Below, piece after piece: positions 28,750 to 38,516 of a stretch of DNA of 47,731 nucleotides. The stretch covers positions 1 to 47,731 of the forward strand of contig JACPVA010000095.1 in assembly GCA_016191995.1 (NCBI GenBank). The letters run 5' to 3'. Below the pieces are notes generated by a model, which was given only the letters and a program-made list of their open reading frames with translations, was not told the DNA's origin and did not search any database. Position 1 is the stretch's first letter, and the number at the start of each line of letters is the position of its first letter. The translations under genes and the position numbers were made by a program. This DNA is from Burkholderiales bacterium. Lineage in GTDB: Bacteria > Pseudomonadota > Gammaproteobacteria > Burkholderiales > Burkholderiaceae_C.

Positions 28750-31011
28750 ATGCAGCCCGCCGACCTGACCCTGACCGCGCGCAGCGTCAACCGCGCGATG
28801 CGCCGTCGCCTGCTGACGGACGCGATCTTCCAGCGCACGATGACGGCGGGCGGGATCAGCGTCATCGTCGCCGTGTCGGCGATCTTCTTCTACCTGGCCA
28901 GCGTCGTCGTGCCGCTGTTCATGCCGCCGTCGGTCGACCAGCGCAGCAGCTTCGCGCTGCCGGGCGTGGCCGCCGAGCCGACGCTGGAGCTCAGCGCCGA
29001 GGAGCAACGCGAGATCGGATCTCGCGTCGGCGTCGGGGGCTCGGTCAGCTTCTTCGACTTCCGCAGCGGCGAGCTGCTCGCGCAGGCGCGCGTGCCGGTG
29101 CCGCAAGGGGCGCGCGTCACCAGCGCCGCGAGCGGCGAGCGGCGCAGCTACGCGATGGGCCTCGGGCTGTCGGACGGCCGCGTCCTCGTCGCACGGCAGG
29201 CGTTCTCGGTCAGTTTCCCGGACAACCGGCGCGTCATCACGCCGGCGATCGAGTTTCCGGCCGGCGAGGATCCGCTCGCCGTCGACCCGCGCGGGCAGCC
29301 CATCGCCCGGCTCGCGGTCCAGCAGTCCGACGACGGCACGACGGTGGCGGCGCTGAGCGACGACGGCCGCCTGCTCGTCGTCGGCGTCGAGGTCGACACC
29401 AACCCGATGACCGGCGCCGCGACGACCCGGACCGTCGGCGGCGAGATCGGCAGCGTCCCCGGCGGGGTGCGCGAGCTGCTGATCGAATCCAAGCAGCGCG
29501 AGCTCTTCGTGCTGCACGGCGAGCGCAGCCTGTCGCGCTACGACATCGGCGACAAGGCCAGCCCGCGACTCCTCGAGACGGTCGAGATCGCCCCCGACGG
29601 CCAGCGCGTGACCGCGCTGGCGCTGCTCAGCGGTGGCTTCTCGCTCATCGTCGGCACCGACCGCGGCGAGCTCGCACAGTGGTTCCCGGTCCGCACCGAG
29701 GGCACGGCGTTCGCGCTGACGCGCATCCGCGGCTTCGCGCCGATGCCGGCTGCGGTGACGACGATCGCCCCCGAGTTCAACCGCAAGGGATTCGTCGTCG
29801 GTGACGCCCGGGGCCACCTGGGCAGCTATTTCGCGACCTCGCAGCGGCTGCTGTTCGTCGACAAGCTCTCCGAGCAGCCGATCGTCCGCCTCGGGGTGCC
29901 GCCGCGCGGCAATGGCTACCTGGCGCAGGATGCGGCGGGGCAGCTCCACAGCGCCGCCGTCGACAACCACTACCCCGAGGTCTCGTTCCACAGCATCTGG
30001 CAGAAGGTCTGGTACGAGAGCTACGAGCAGCCCGACTACGTCTGGCAGTCGTCGGCCGCGAACGCGGACTTCGAGCCCAAGTTCAGCCTCGCGCCGCTGA
30101 CCTACGGCACGATCAAGGCCGCGACCTACGCGATGCTGGTCTCGGTGCCGCTGGCGATCCTGGGCGCGATCTTCAACGCCTACTTCATGTCGCCGCGCAT
30201 GCGCACCATCGTCAAGCCGACGATCGAGGTGATGGGTGCGCTGCCGACCGTCGTGCTGGGCTTCCTCGCCGGGCTGTGGCTGGCGCCGCTGGTCGAGAAC
30301 AACCTGGCCGGCGTGCTGATGAGCATCGTGCTGCTGCCGCCGGCGATGATGCTGGGCGCGTGGTTGTGGCACCTCGCCCCCGAGGCCCTGCGGTCGCGCG
30401 TCGCGCCAGGCTGGGAGGCCGCGCTGCTGATGCCGTTCCTGGCCTTGGTCGTCTGGCTGCTGCTCGCCGTCGGCCATCCGATCGAGGCCGCGCTGTTCGG
30501 CGGCGACCTGCCGAACTACCTCAGCAACGAGCTGGGCATCGGCTACGAGCAGCGCAACTCGCTCGTGGTCGGCATCGCGATGGGCTTCGCGGTCACGCCG
30601 ACGATCTTCTCGATCGCCGAGGATGCGATCTTCAGCGTGCCCAAGTCGCTGACCAGCGGCTCGCTCGCGCTCGGCGCGACACCCTGGCAGACCCTGGTCG
30701 GGGTCGTGCTGCTGACTGCCAGCCCGGGCATCTTCTCGGCCGTGATGATCGGGCTGGGTCGGGCCGTCGGCGAGACGATGATCGTGCTGATGGCCACCGG
30801 CAACACCGCGGTGATGGACTTCAGCATGTTCACCGGCTTTCGCACGCTGTCGGCCAACATCGGGGTCGAGATGCCCGAAGCCGGGGTCGGCGAGACGCAC
30901 TACCGGCTGCTTTTCCTGTCGGCGCTGGTGCTGTTCGCGTTCACCTTCGTCGTCAATACCGTCGCCGAACTGGTGCGCCAGCGCCTGCGCGAGAAGTACC
31001 AGACGATCTGA
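28750..31011 (+). CDS. pstC: Phosphate ABC transporter permease PstC, long form
   Basis: This 753-residue permease is more than twice the E. coli PstC length. After a first membrane helix (about residues 33-55) comes a periplasmic region of roughly 390 residues with WD-like repeats (SVSFFDFRSGELLAQARVP, ALSDDGRLLVVGVEV, LFVLHGERSLSRYDIG, SLIVGTDRGELAQWFP), which suggest a beta-propeller. The membrane permease starts near residue 455 with LTYGTIKAATYAMLVSVP, and the EAA-type loop is [21 protein letters not shown]. Long PstC proteins of this kind are known in Pseudomonas and related bacteria. It is 75 bases after the lipoprotein gene and precedes pstA by seven bases. Confidence 0.9.
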   Translation: MQPADLTLTARSVNRAMRRRLLTDAIFQRTMTAGGISVIVAVSAIFFYLASVVVPLFMPPSVDQRSSFALPGVAAEPTLELSAEEQREIGSRVGVGGSVSFFDFRSGELLAQARVPVPQGARVTSAASGERRSYAMGLGLSDGRVLVARQAFSVSFPDNRRVITPAIEFPAGEDPLAVDPRGQPIARLAVQQSDDGTTVAALSDDGRLLVVGVEVDTNPMTGAATTRTVGGEIGSVPGGVRELLIESKQRELFVLHGERSLSRYDIGDKASPRLLETVEIAPDGQRVTALALLSGGFSLIVGTDRGELAQWFPVRTEGTAFALTRIRGFAPMPAAVTTIAPEFNRKGFVVGDARGHLGSYFATSQRLLFVDKLSEQPIVRLGVPPRGNGYLAQDAAGQLHSAAVDNHYPEVSFHSIWQKVWYESYEQPDYVWQSSAANADFEPKFSLAPLTYGTIKAATYAMLVSVPLAILGAIFNAYFMSPRMRTIVKPTIEVMGALPTVVLGFLAGLWLAPLVENNLAGVLMSIVLLPPAMMLGAWLWHLAPEALRSRVAPGWEAALLMPFLALVVWLLLAVGHPIEAALFGGDLPNYLSNELGIGYEQRNSLVVGIAMGFAVTPTIFSIAEDAIFSVPKSLTSGSLALGATPWQTLVGVVLLTASPGIFSAVMIGLGRAVGETMIVLMATGNTAVMDFSMFTGFRTLSANIGVEMPEAGVGETHYRLLFLSALVLFAFTFVVNTVAELVRQRLREKYQTI

Positions 31012-31018
31012 CGGGGGC

Positions 31019-32680
31019 ATGACGATGCGCGACTGGTTCAAGAGCGGCACCCCGTGGATCTGGGTCACTGCCGGCGCGGTCGCGCTGTCGGTGCTGGCGG
31101 TCGTGGGCGTGCTGGCGCTGACCGCGCTGCGCGGTCTCGGCCACTTCTGGCCCAAGCCGGTCGTGCAGACGAGCTTCCAGGAGCGCGACGGATCGCGCTC
31201 GAGGCTGGTCGGCGAGCTGCGCGAGCAGGAGACGGTGGCCGTGCGCCGGCTGCGCGAGGCCGGCTTCGAGATCCCGGGCGACGAGCCCTTCGTCGAGCGC
31301 GCCCTGTTCAAGATGGGCAACCGCGACCTCACCGGCGTCGACTTCCGCTGGTTTCCGCTGCCGCTGCTGGGCGAATTCAGCTACCCGCCGGACCTCGTCA
31401 CGGTCGAGCGCCACGAGTGGGGCAACTTCTACGGCCAGCTCGTCGCGGTGAAGGAGGGCGGCCAGGTCGTCGCGCGCGGCGAGCAGGCCTGGCCCGCGCT
31501 GGTCGAGCGCACGCGCCGCGCGCGCGCGCTGTTCGACCGCATCCACCGGATCGAGAGGCGCGACATCGGCCGCATCAACTTCCAGATCGAGCAGCTTCGC
31601 CTGCAGGCGCGGCGGCTCGAGCTCGCCGGCACGCACAGCGTCGAGGCCAAGGCGCGCCTGGATGCCGAGCGCACGCGCCTGAACGGCGAGTTCGCCGCGC
31701 TGCAGTCGCAGATCCAGACGCTGCGCGACGAGATCGCGCGCGACAGCATGGTCGCCGCGGTGATGGACGGGCGCGAGGTCGAGGTCCCGCTGGCGAAGGT
31801 GGCCGACGTCTACCGCCCGAATGCGATGAGCCTGCCGCAGAAGGCCTGGCACTATGCGCGCAAGTTCGTCGAGTTCGTCGCCGACGACCCGCGCGAGGCG
31901 AATACCGAAGGCGGCATCTTCCCGGCGATCTTCGGCACCGTGATGATGGTGTTGCTGATGTCGGTCATCGTCACCCCGTTGGGGATCATGACGGCGATCT
32001 ACATGCGCGAGTATGCGAAGCAGGGGCCGCTGATCCGCGTCATCCGGATCTCGGTCAACAACCTCGCCGGGGTGCCGTCGATCGTCTACGGCGTCTTCGG
32101 CCTCGGGTTCTTCGTCTATGTCCTGGGCGGCAACATCGACCGGCTGTTCTACGCCGAGGCGCTGCCGGCGCCGACCTTCGGCAGCCCGGGCCTGCTGTGG
32201 GCCTCGCTGACGCTGGCGATCCTGACGCTGCCGGTGGTCATCGTCGCCACCGAGGAAGGCCTGGCGCGCGTGCCGCGCTCGGTGCGCGAGGGCAGCCTGG
32301 CGCTGGGCGCGACCAAGGCCGAGACGCTCTGGCGCACCGTGCTGCCGATGGCCAGCCCGGCGATGATGACGGGCCTGATCCTGGCGGTCGCGCGCGCCGC
32401 CGGCGAGGTCGCCCCGCTGATGCTGGTGGGTGTCGTCAAGCTCGCGCCGGCGCTGCCGCTGGACAGCTTCTTCCCCTATCTGCACCTGGAGCGCAAGTTC
32501 ATGCACCTGGGCTTCCACATCTACGATGTCGGATTCCAGAGCCCGAACGTCGAGGCCGCGCGGCCGCTGGTCTACGCGACCGCGCTGCTGCTCGTGGTCG
32601 TCATCATGGTGCTCAACGTCGCCGCGATCCGCCTGCGCAACAACCTGCGCGAGCGCTACCGCGGCCTGGACAACGTCTGA
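31019..32680 (+). CDS. pstA: Phosphate ABC transporter permease PstA, long form
   Basis: PstA here has 553 residues, against about 290 in E. coli. Residues 12-36 form a first helix; residues about 38-290 are a large periplasmic insertion. It contains a coiled coil ([37 protein letters not shown]) and a short beta region. The permease core follows (about 295-553) with [40 protein letters not shown] as the EAA loop facing PstB, and [16 protein letters not shown]. It starts seven bases after the pstC stop. As PstC also has a periplasmic insertion, the two probably form a joint external structure with PstS and the lipoprotein. Confidence 0.9.
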   Translation: MTMRDWFKSGTPWIWVTAGAVALSVLAVVGVLALTALRGLGHFWPKPVVQTSFQERDGSRSRLVGELREQETVAVRRLREAGFEIPGDEPFVERALFKMGNRDLTGVDFRWFPLPLLGEFSYPPDLVTVERHEWGNFYGQLVAVKEGGQVVARGEQAWPALVERTRRARALFDRIHRIERRDIGRINFQIEQLRLQARRLELAGTHSVEAKARLDAERTRLNGEFAALQSQIQTLRDEIARDSMVAAVMDGREVEVPLAKVADVYRPNAMSLPQKAWHYARKFVEFVADDPREANTEGGIFPAIFGTVMMVLLMSVIVTPLGIMTAIYMREYAKQGPLIRVIRISVNNLAGVPSIVYGVFGLGFFVYVLGGNIDRLFYAEALPAPTFGSPGLLWASLTLAILTLPVVIVATEEGLARVPRSVREGSLALGATKAETLWRTVLPMASPAMMTGLILAVARAAGEVAPLMLVGVVKLAPALPLDSFFPYLHLERKFMHLGFHIYDVGFQSPNVEAARPLVYATALLLVVVIMVLNVAAIRLRNNLRERYRGLDNV

Positions 32681-32726
32681 TGCGCGCCCCCGCGCGCGAC
32701 AATCCACCGCCTGGAAGGACGCCCCG

Positions 32727-33572
32727 ATGAATGCCTTGTCCGAAGCGGCCACCGAGCGCGCCCGCATCGAGACCGTCGTGCCCGAGCGCGCGCGCGAGGT
32801 GGCACCGCTGGCCGACCTCGAGACCGCGGTATCGGTGCGCGGGCTGGACCTCTTCTACGGCGCCAAGCAGGCGCTGTTCGACGTCAGCCTGGACATCCCG
32901 CGCGGCCACGTCGTCGCCTTCATCGGCCCCAGCGGCTGCGGCAAGTCGACGCTGCTGCGCTGCTTCAACCGCATGAACGACCTCGTCGACAACTGCCGCA
33001 TCGAGGGGCAGATCCTGCTCGACGGCACCGACATCCACGACCGCGCGATCAACGTCGCCCAGCTGCGTCGGCGCGTCGGCATGGTATTCCAGAAGCCCAA
33101 CCCGTTTCCGAAGTCGATCTACGAGAACGTCGCCTACGGGCTGCGGCTGCTCGGCGTCAGGAACCGCGCCCAGCTCGACGAGACGGTCGAGCGCGCGCTG
33201 AAGCAGGCGGCGCTGTGGGACGAGGTCAAGGACCGGCTCGACGCCAGCGGGCTGAGCCTGTCGGGCGGCCAGCAGCAGCGGCTGGTGATCGCGCGCGCGG
33301 TCGCGCTCGAGCCCGAGGTGCTGCTGCTCGACGAGCCATGCTCGGCGCTGGACCCGATCTCGACCGCCAAGGTCGAGGAGCTGTTGCACGAGCTCAAGCA
33401 CAAGTACACGATCGTCATCGTCACCCACAACATGCAGCAGGCGGCGCGCGTGTCGGACTTCACCGCCTACATGTACCTGGGCAAGCTGATCGAGTACAGC
33501 CCGACGCGCGAGCTGTTCATGAAGCCGAAGAAGCAGGAGACCGAGGACTACATCACCGGCCGCTTCGGCTGA
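32727..33572 (+). CDS. pstB: Phosphate ABC transporter ATP-binding protein PstB
   Basis: PstB (281 residues) is the cytoplasmic ATPase that drives PstC/PstA. Motifs: Walker [11 protein letters not shown]-loop [18 protein letters not shown] signature [14 protein letters not shown], Walker [15 protein letters not shown] and the switch histidine in [15 protein letters not shown]. The sequence starts with a longer N-terminus (about 30 extra residues) than E. coli PstB. The ATG at 32727 has GGAAGGA upstream. It is 46 bases after pstA and 25 bases before phoU, in one operon. Confidence 0.97.
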   Translation: MNALSEAATERARIETVVPERAREVAPLADLETAVSVRGLDLFYGAKQALFDVSLDIPRGHVVAFIGPSGCGKSTLLRCFNRMNDLVDNCRIEGQILLDGTDIHDRAINVAQLRRRVGMVFQKPNPFPKSIYENVAYGLRLLGVRNRAQLDETVERALKQAALWDEVKDRLDASGLSLSGGQQQRLVIARAVALEPEVLLLDEPCSALDPISTAKVEELLHELKHKYTIVIVTHNMQQAARVSDFTAYMYLGKLIEYSPTRELFMKPKKQETEDYITGRFG

Positions 33573-33597
33573 TGCGGGCGGGACGACGGAGGCATTC

Positions 33598-34311
33598 ATG
33601 AACGACAAGCACGCGCATATCTCCAGCCAGTTCGACGCCGAGCTGCGCGACGTCTCGTCGCGCGTCCTCGCGATGGGCGGGCTGGCCGAGGCGCAGGTCG
33701 CGCAGGCGATCTACGCGCTGACGAACTTCAGCGGCGAGACCGCGAGCCAGGTCCTGCGCCAGGAAGAGCGGCTCAACCACCTGGAAGTCGAGATCGACGC
33801 CGACCTGCAGCGCATCATCGCGATGCGCCAGCCGACCGCGGTCGACCTGCGGCTGCTGATCGCGGTCTCCAAGGCCACCGGCAACCTCGAGCGCGTCGGC
33901 GACGAGGCGGCGCGCATCGCGCGCACCGTGCAGCGGCTGATCGGCGCCGGCGTCTCGACGCGCATGCGGCTGCCGGTGGCCGACCTCGCGTACGAGGCCG
34001 AGCTCGCGGTCGCGCAGCTGCGCAAGTCGCTCGATGCCTTCGCGCGGCTCGATGTCGCGCAGGCGCTGGACGTGCTCAAGCACGACGACCAGATCGACCA
34101 GGAGTTCGACGGCCTGATGCGCAAGCTCGTGACCTACATGATGGAGGATCCGCGCACGATCTCGTCGGCGATCGACCTCGTCTTCGTCGCCAAGGCGATC
34201 GAGCGCGTCGGCGACCACGCGAAGAACCTCGCCGAGTCGACGATCTACATCGTCAAGGGCGCCGACGTCCGCCACGCCTCGCTGCCCGAGGTCGAGGACG
34301 TGGTCCGGTGA
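33598..34311 (+). CDS. phoU: Phosphate signalling protein PhoU
   Basis: PhoU (237 residues) is the negative regulator that links the Pst transporter to PhoR and prevents runaway phosphate uptake. It is all-helical with two three-helix repeats; the metal-binding motifs are RVGDEAARIA in the first repeat and VGDHAKNLAE in the second. The beginning HISSQFDAELRDVSSRVLAMGG is typical. It sits between pstB and phoB with spacings of 25 and 13 bases. Confidence 0.96.
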   Translation: MNDKHAHISSQFDAELRDVSSRVLAMGGLAEAQVAQAIYALTNFSGETASQVLRQEERLNHLEVEIDADLQRIIAMRQPTAVDLRLLIAVSKATGNLERVGDEAARIARTVQRLIGAGVSTRMRLPVADLAYEAELAVAQLRKSLDAFARLDVAQALDVLKHDDQIDQEFDGLMRKLVTYMMEDPRTISSAIDLVFVAKAIERVGDHAKNLAESTIYIVKGADVRHASLPEVEDVVR

Positions 34312-34324
34312 AAGGAGTGCGCGC

Positions 34325-35047
34325 ATGAGCAGCATCCTCGTCGTCGAGGACGAGGCCGCGATCGCCGAGCTGGTCTCGATCAACCTGCGCCACGCCGGCT
34401 TCGACGTCACGATCGCGGCCAGCGCCGACCAGGCGCAGGCGGCGGTCGACGCGGTGCTGCCCGACCTCGTGCTGCTCGACTGGATGCTGCCCGGGCAGTC
34501 CGGGCTGGCGCTGGCCAAGCAGTGGCGGGCCTCGGCACGCACGCGCGAGCTGCCGATCATCATGCTGACCGCGCGCGGCGACGAGGCCGACCGCGTCGCC
34601 GGGCTCGACGCCGGCGCCGACGACTACCTCGCCAAGCCCTTCTCGACCAAGGAGCTGCTCGCGCGCATCCGTGCCGTGCTGCGGCGCAAGGCGCCCGAGG
34701 CGCTGGACAGCGCGGTCGAGATCGAGGGCCTGAAGCTGGACCCGGCGACGCGCCGCGTCACGCGCGAGGTCGACGGCACGCTGCGCGAGCTGAAGATGGG
34801 CCCGACCGAGTTCCGCCTGCTGCACTTCTTCATGACGCACCCTGAGCGCGTGCACAGCCGCACCCAGCTGCTCGACCGCGTCTGGGGCGACCACGTCTTC
34901 ATCGAGGAGCGCACGGTCGACGTCCACGTCAAGCGGCTGCGCGAGGCGCTGCAGCCCGCCGGCTGCGCGCGGCTGATCGAGACCGTGCGCGGCGCCGGCT
35001 ACCGCATGGCGCAGCGCCTGGTCGCCACTGCCGGCGGCGGGGACTGA
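34325..35047 (+). CDS. phoB: Phosphate regulon response regulator PhoB
   Basis: PhoB (240 residues) has an N-terminal receiver with acidic pocket VEDE and phosphoacceptor D52 in LVLLDWMLPG, the switch Thr in IIMLTARGDE, and Lys in DYLAKPFSTKEL. The C-terminal winged-helix DNA-binding domain of the OmpR type shows MGPTEFRLLHFFMTHP and the recognition helix region VHVKRLREALQ. Its targets should include the Pho boxes ahead of pstS. GAAAGGAG precedes the ATG. Confidence 0.97.
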   Translation: MSSILVVEDEAAIAELVSINLRHAGFDVTIAASADQAQAAVDAVLPDLVLLDWMLPGQSGLALAKQWRASARTRELPIIMLTARGDEADRVAGLDAGADDYLAKPFSTKELLARIRAVLRRKAPEALDSAVEIEGLKLDPATRRVTREVDGTLRELKMGPTEFRLLHFFMTHPERVHSRTQLLDRVWGDHVFIEERTVDVHVKRLREALQPAGCARLIETVRGAGYRMAQRLVATAGGGD

Positions 35048-35070
35048 CGGCTGGCGCCGCGCCGCTGACG

Positions 35071-36417
35071 ATGGACTGGCCGACCGCCCGCGTGCTGGCG
35101 CTGCTGGCGGCCCTGGCCTGCGGGGCCGCCGCCGGTGGGCTCTTCGGCACTGTGCTGGATGCCGGCGCCGCGGGGGCGCTGCTGGGTGGCGCGGCGGCGG
35201 CGCTCGCGCTCGCGCTGCGCGACGGCCGCCGGGCGCGGCGCCTGCTGCAATGGCTGCGCGACCCCGAGGCCGGGACCGCGCCAGAGTCAGGGGTGTGGGG
35301 CGATATCGCGCAACTCGTGCAGCGGCTGCAGCGCGGCCACGCGCAGGCCTTGCAGGCCGAGCGCGAGCAGCGCGCGCGCTTCCTGGCCGCGATCGACGCC
35401 TCGCCCAACGGCGTGCTGCTGCTCGACGCCGAGGACCAGATCGCCTGGTGCAACCGGGTCGCGGCGGACCACCTCGGGCTGGACCCGCTGCGCGACCTCG
35501 GCCAGCGCGTCACCCACCTGGTGCGCGCGCCGGGATTCGTCGACTGGCTGCAGCAGCGCGACGCGCCGGCGTTGACGCTGGCCGCACCGGACCAGCGCGG
35601 CACGCTGTTCGTGCAGGCGCGCGGCTTCGGCGACGGCCAGCGCCTCGTGCTGTCGCAGGACATCACCGAGCGCGAGCGCGCCGATGCGATGCGGCGCGAC
35701 TTCGTCGCCAACGTCTCGCACGAGATCCGCACCCCGCTGACGGTGCTGGCCGGATTCGTCGAGACGATGCAGACGCTGTCGCTGACCGAGGCCGAGAGGC
35801 GCCGCGTGCTGCAGCTGATGGCGCAGCAGACCGAGCGCATGCAGCTGCTGGTGGCCGACCTGCTGACGCTGGCGCGGCTCGAGGGCAGCCCGCGGCCACC
35901 GAGCGACCATTGGGTGCCGCTGGCGCAGCTGTTCGAGCGCGCCGCCGGCGACGCGCGCACGCTGTCGGCCGGGCGGCACTGGATCGAGGTCGCCGCGCCG
36001 CCGGCGGTCGAGGTCGCCGGCCACGAGGGCGAGCTGCTCAGCGCGATCGGCAACCTGCTGGGCAATGCGGTGCGCTACACACCCGACGAGGGTCGCATCG
36101 ACCTGCGCTGGATCGAACGCGCCGACGGCGGCGCGGTCGAGGTCGCCGACACCGGGATCGGCATCGCGCGCGAGCACCTCGCGCGGCTGACCGAGCGCTT
36201 CTACCGCGTCGACGCCAGCCGCGCGCGCGAGACCGGCGGCACCGGGCTCGGGCTCTCGATCGTCAAGCATGTGATGCAGCGCCACGGCGGCGCGATCGAG
36301 ATCTATAGCGCGCCCGGCAAGGGCTCGCGCTTCAGGCTCGTCTTCCCGCGCGCGCGGCTGCGCGGCGCAGGAACGCTCAACGCGCCGCGGTCGCCGAACG
36401 CCGCCACACTGCCGTGA
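35071..36417 (+). CDS. phoR: Phosphate regulon sensor histidine kinase PhoR
   Basis: PhoR (448 residues) has an N-terminal hydrophobic region with two membrane segments (about 8-27 and 32-50), no large periplasmic domain, a PAS domain at about 100-195 (FLAAIDASPNGVLLLDAEDQ), HisKA with H217 in NVSHEIRTPL, and the HATPase_c boxes (GNAVRYTPDEG as N box, DTGIGIAREHLARLTERFYR as G1/F, GGTGLGLSIVKHVM as G2). It would phosphorylate PhoB under phosphate limitation; sensing is thought to come from PhoU/Pst rather than a periplasmic domain. Its last 41 bases overlap the convergent gene on the other strand. Confidence 0.96.
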   Translation: MDWPTARVLALLAALACGAAAGGLFGTVLDAGAAGALLGGAAAALALALRDGRRARRLLQWLRDPEAGTAPESGVWGDIAQLVQRLQRGHAQALQAEREQRARFLAAIDASPNGVLLLDAEDQIAWCNRVAADHLGLDPLRDLGQRVTHLVRAPGFVDWLQQRDAPALTLAAPDQRGTLFVQARGFGDGQRLVLSQDITERERADAMRRDFVANVSHEIRTPLTVLAGFVETMQTLSLTEAERRRVLQLMAQQTERMQLLVADLLTLARLEGSPRPPSDHWVPLAQLFERAAGDARTLSAGRHWIEVAAPPAVEVAGHEGELLSAIGNLLGNAVRYTPDEGRIDLRWIERADGGAVEVADTGIGIAREHLARLTERFYRVDASRARETGGTGLGLSIVKHVMQRHGGAIEIYSAPGKGSRFRLVFPRARLRGAGTLNAPRSPNAATLP

Positions 36418-38065
36418 GCTCGTCACGCTCGGTCGGGCGGCGCAGCACGGCGTGCAGCGCCCAGCCCGGCGCGGGCGGCGGCGGCAGCGCCGCCGAGCGG
36501 CGGTCGACACGCTGCACCGTGAGCCGCCAGTTGCAGCGCTGCGCCGCGTCCGCGGTGGCGTCGACGCGCCAGCGCCCGTGCACCTCGAGCGCCGCGACCA
36601 GCCCCGGCGACAGCTCGGCGGCGGCGAGGCAGCCGTCCTCGAGCGCGGCCAGTTGCGGGCGCAGCGCATCGACCCAGGGCGCGGCGCTGCGTGCGTGGTC
36701 GAGCAGCGGGCGCCACAGCGTCATCAGCAGCAGCCAGGTCAGCGCGACGCCGCCGGCCGGCAGCACCATGCTCTTCCAGACCGCCTCGCGATGGCGGCCG
36801 CTGCGCCAGCGCACCAGCCAAAGCCAGGCCAGCGTCGCCAGCGCCGCGAGCGCCAGGTCCGGGGCCCCGAAGTCGGGCGTGAAAGCCGGCGCGAGCCGTG
36901 CGACATTGGCCGCCGGCTTGGCCGGCACGCCGGTGTGCAGCGAGGCGTAGACGACCCAGATCGCCAGCGCGCTGGCGCTGAAGAACAGCATCGAGAACCA
37001 GTCGATCGCCGCGCTCGCGCTGCGCCGCAGCGTCGGCAGTGCAAACGCCGCCAGCACCGCGGTCGCGGGCAGCGCCAGCAGCAGCGCGCGATCCGAGCCG
37101 CGCAGCGCCAGGTTGGCGAGCAGCGCGGCCAGCGCGAGCACGAGCGGCACGGCGACATGGCGATGGTGCAGGTGGCCGCGCCAGCGCCACAGCGTCCACA
37201 GCACCGCGGGCCAGACCGGCCAGAGGAACCAGGTCCACTGGCGCGCGACCGACCCGAAGTCGGCCACCGACCAGGCCCCGGCGATGCGCCAGCGCCAGCT
37301 TCCGGCCGCGAGCGCGGCCAACGCCGCCAGCGCGGTCGCCGTCGCGACCCAGCCGGCGATGCGGCGCACATCGTCGAACGACGAGCGCGCGCAGACTAGC
37401 GCCGCCCCGCTGCCCATCACGAGCGCGACCGTCGGCGCCCCCGATGCCGCCAACACTGGCAGCGCCGCCAGCAGCACGGCGCGTGCGCCGCGCGGGCGGA
37501 ACGGCGCGGCCCCCAGCGCCCACATCAGCGCTGCCACCGCGGCGAGCTGCGCCAGCTCGGGGGTCGTCTCGTGACCGAGCTGCAGCAGCCCGAGCGAGGC
37601 GATCAGCGCCAGCACGGCGGCATCGGCGACGGCGCGCGCATAGTCCACCGGCTCGGCCTCGCCGCCGAAGGCGAACGCGACCGGCTGCGCCGCGTCGGTG
37701 CGCGCGAGGTGGAAGCACGCATACCAGGTCAGCGCCAGCGTCGCCGCCAGCAGCAGCGCGAACGGCAGCCTCGCCGCCAGCGGGCCGCCGAGCCAGGGCC
37801 CGAGCGCGGCCACCGCGACCGCGCCCAGCCAATGCGGCAGCAGCGCGGCGTCGGCCGCAACGCCGCCCAGCGTCGGCGCCAGCCACGAGCTGCGGCCCTC
37901 GGCCATCGCCGCCATCAACCCGTAGGCGGCCAGATCCGCATTGCGCCAGGGGTCGCGCCCGAACAGCCCCGGCAGCACGTAGGCCGCGCACAGCAGCAGC
38001 AGCGGCACGCGCGGCAGCCGGCGCGCGGCGCGCCGCGTCACGAGGGCAGGGCTGGGGCGGCTCAC
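36377..38065 (-). CDS. GT-C-like (ArnT/PMT-type) membrane protein
   Basis: The 562-residue product has about a dozen hydrophobic helices. The first loop carries FGRDPWRNADLAAYGLMAAM, which resembles the first extracytoplasmic Asp-bearing loop of GT-C glycosyltransferases such as ArnT that use polyprenyl-phosphate sugars. A C-terminal soluble domain of about 130 residues follows. The donor and acceptor cannot be deduced. The start MSRPSPALV is followed by a basic stretch (TRRAARRLPR), in line with an inside-positive N-terminus. Its 3' end overlaps phoR by 41 bases in convergent orientation. Confidence 0.7.
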   Translation of the reverse strand: MSRPSPALVTRRAARRLPRVPLLLLCAAYVLPGLFGRDPWRNADLAAYGLMAAMAEGRSSWLAPTLGGVAADAALLPHWLGAVAVAALGPWLGGPLAARLPFALLLAATLALTWYACFHLARTDAAQPVAFAFGGEAEPVDYARAVADAAVLALIASLGLLQLGHETTPELAQLAAVAALMWALGAAPFRPRGARAVLLAALPVLAASGAPTVALVMGSGAALVCARSSFDDVRRIAGWVATATALAALAALAAGSWRWRIAGAWSVADFGSVARQWTWFLWPVWPAVLWTLWRWRGHLHHRHVAVPLVLALAALLANLALRGSDRALLLALPATAVLAAFALPTLRRSASAAIDWFSMLFFSASALAIWVVYASLHTGVPAKPAANVARLAPAFTPDFGAPDLALAALATLAWLWLVRWRSGRHREAVWKSMVLPAGGVALTWLLLMTLWRPLLDHARSAAPWVDALRPQLAALEDGCLAAAELSPGLVAALEVHGRWRVDATADAAQRCNWRLTVQRVDRRSAALPPPPAPGWALHAVLRRPTERDELTAVWRRSATAAR

Positions 38066-38110
38066 GGCGCGCCGATCATGTCACGCGTGCCGCGGCGCGC
38101 GACGGGCGTG

Positions 38111-38132
38111 AAAAAGGCAGCCCGCGGCTGCC
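38111..38132 (-). terminator. Intrinsic terminator of rpmE2
   Basis: Read on the minus strand, GGCAGCC-GCG-GGCTGCC forms a perfect 7-bp stem followed by TTTTTC (T-tract at 38111-38115). It lies 43 bases after the rpmE2 stop. It is the cleanest rho-independent terminator in the window. Confidence 0.92.
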
Positions 38133-38175
38133 CTGTCCCGATTTCGCCGCCTGCGCCCGGGTCGGGCGCGCGGCC

Positions 38176-38436
38176 TCACTTCTTGATGCCGACGCGCGCG
38201 AACTTGTTGCGGAACTTCTCGACCCGGCCGCCGAGGTTGTCGACGCTCTTCTGGGTGCCGGTGTAGAAGGGGTGCGACTCGCTGGTCGTCTCGAGCTTCA
38301 TCAGCGGCAGCTCGCGGCCGTCGTCGAGCTTGATCTTCTCCTTCGTCTGCACCGTCGAGCGGGTGACGAACTGGAAACCGTTGGACAGGTCGACGAAGCA
38401 GACCTCGCGGTATGCCGGATGGATGCCTTCTTTCAT
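38176..38436 (-). CDS. rpmE2: Ribosomal protein bL31, type B
   Basis: This 86-residue protein is the type B form of L31 of the 50S subunit. It begins [21 protein letters not shown] and ends [15 protein letters not shown], with [17 protein letters not shown] in the middle. It lacks the CxxC zinc-binding pairs of the type A form; the only cysteine is Cys13. Such zinc-free paralogues are often used under zinc limitation, though in many Burkholderiales it is the gene found after rho. The ATG at 38436 was chosen by family length; the ten-residue extension lacks support. It is 80 bases downstream of rho on the same strand. Confidence 0.96.
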   Translation of the reverse strand: MKEGIHPAYREVCFVDLSNGFQFVTRSTVQTKEKIKLDDGRELPLMKLETTSESHPFYTGTQKSVDNLGGRVEKFRNKFARVGIKK

Positions 38437-38516
38437 GGGAGCCTCGCACGAAGGGCCGGGAGCCACGCCGCGGAATGCGGCGCACTTGCCGATGGAGGAA
38501 AAGCGCGCATTTTAGC

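Noticed and set aside
35071..36417. Minus-strand frame antisense to phoR
   Set aside because: phoR has all kinase boxes and the expected position after phoB; the antisense frame is low-complexity.
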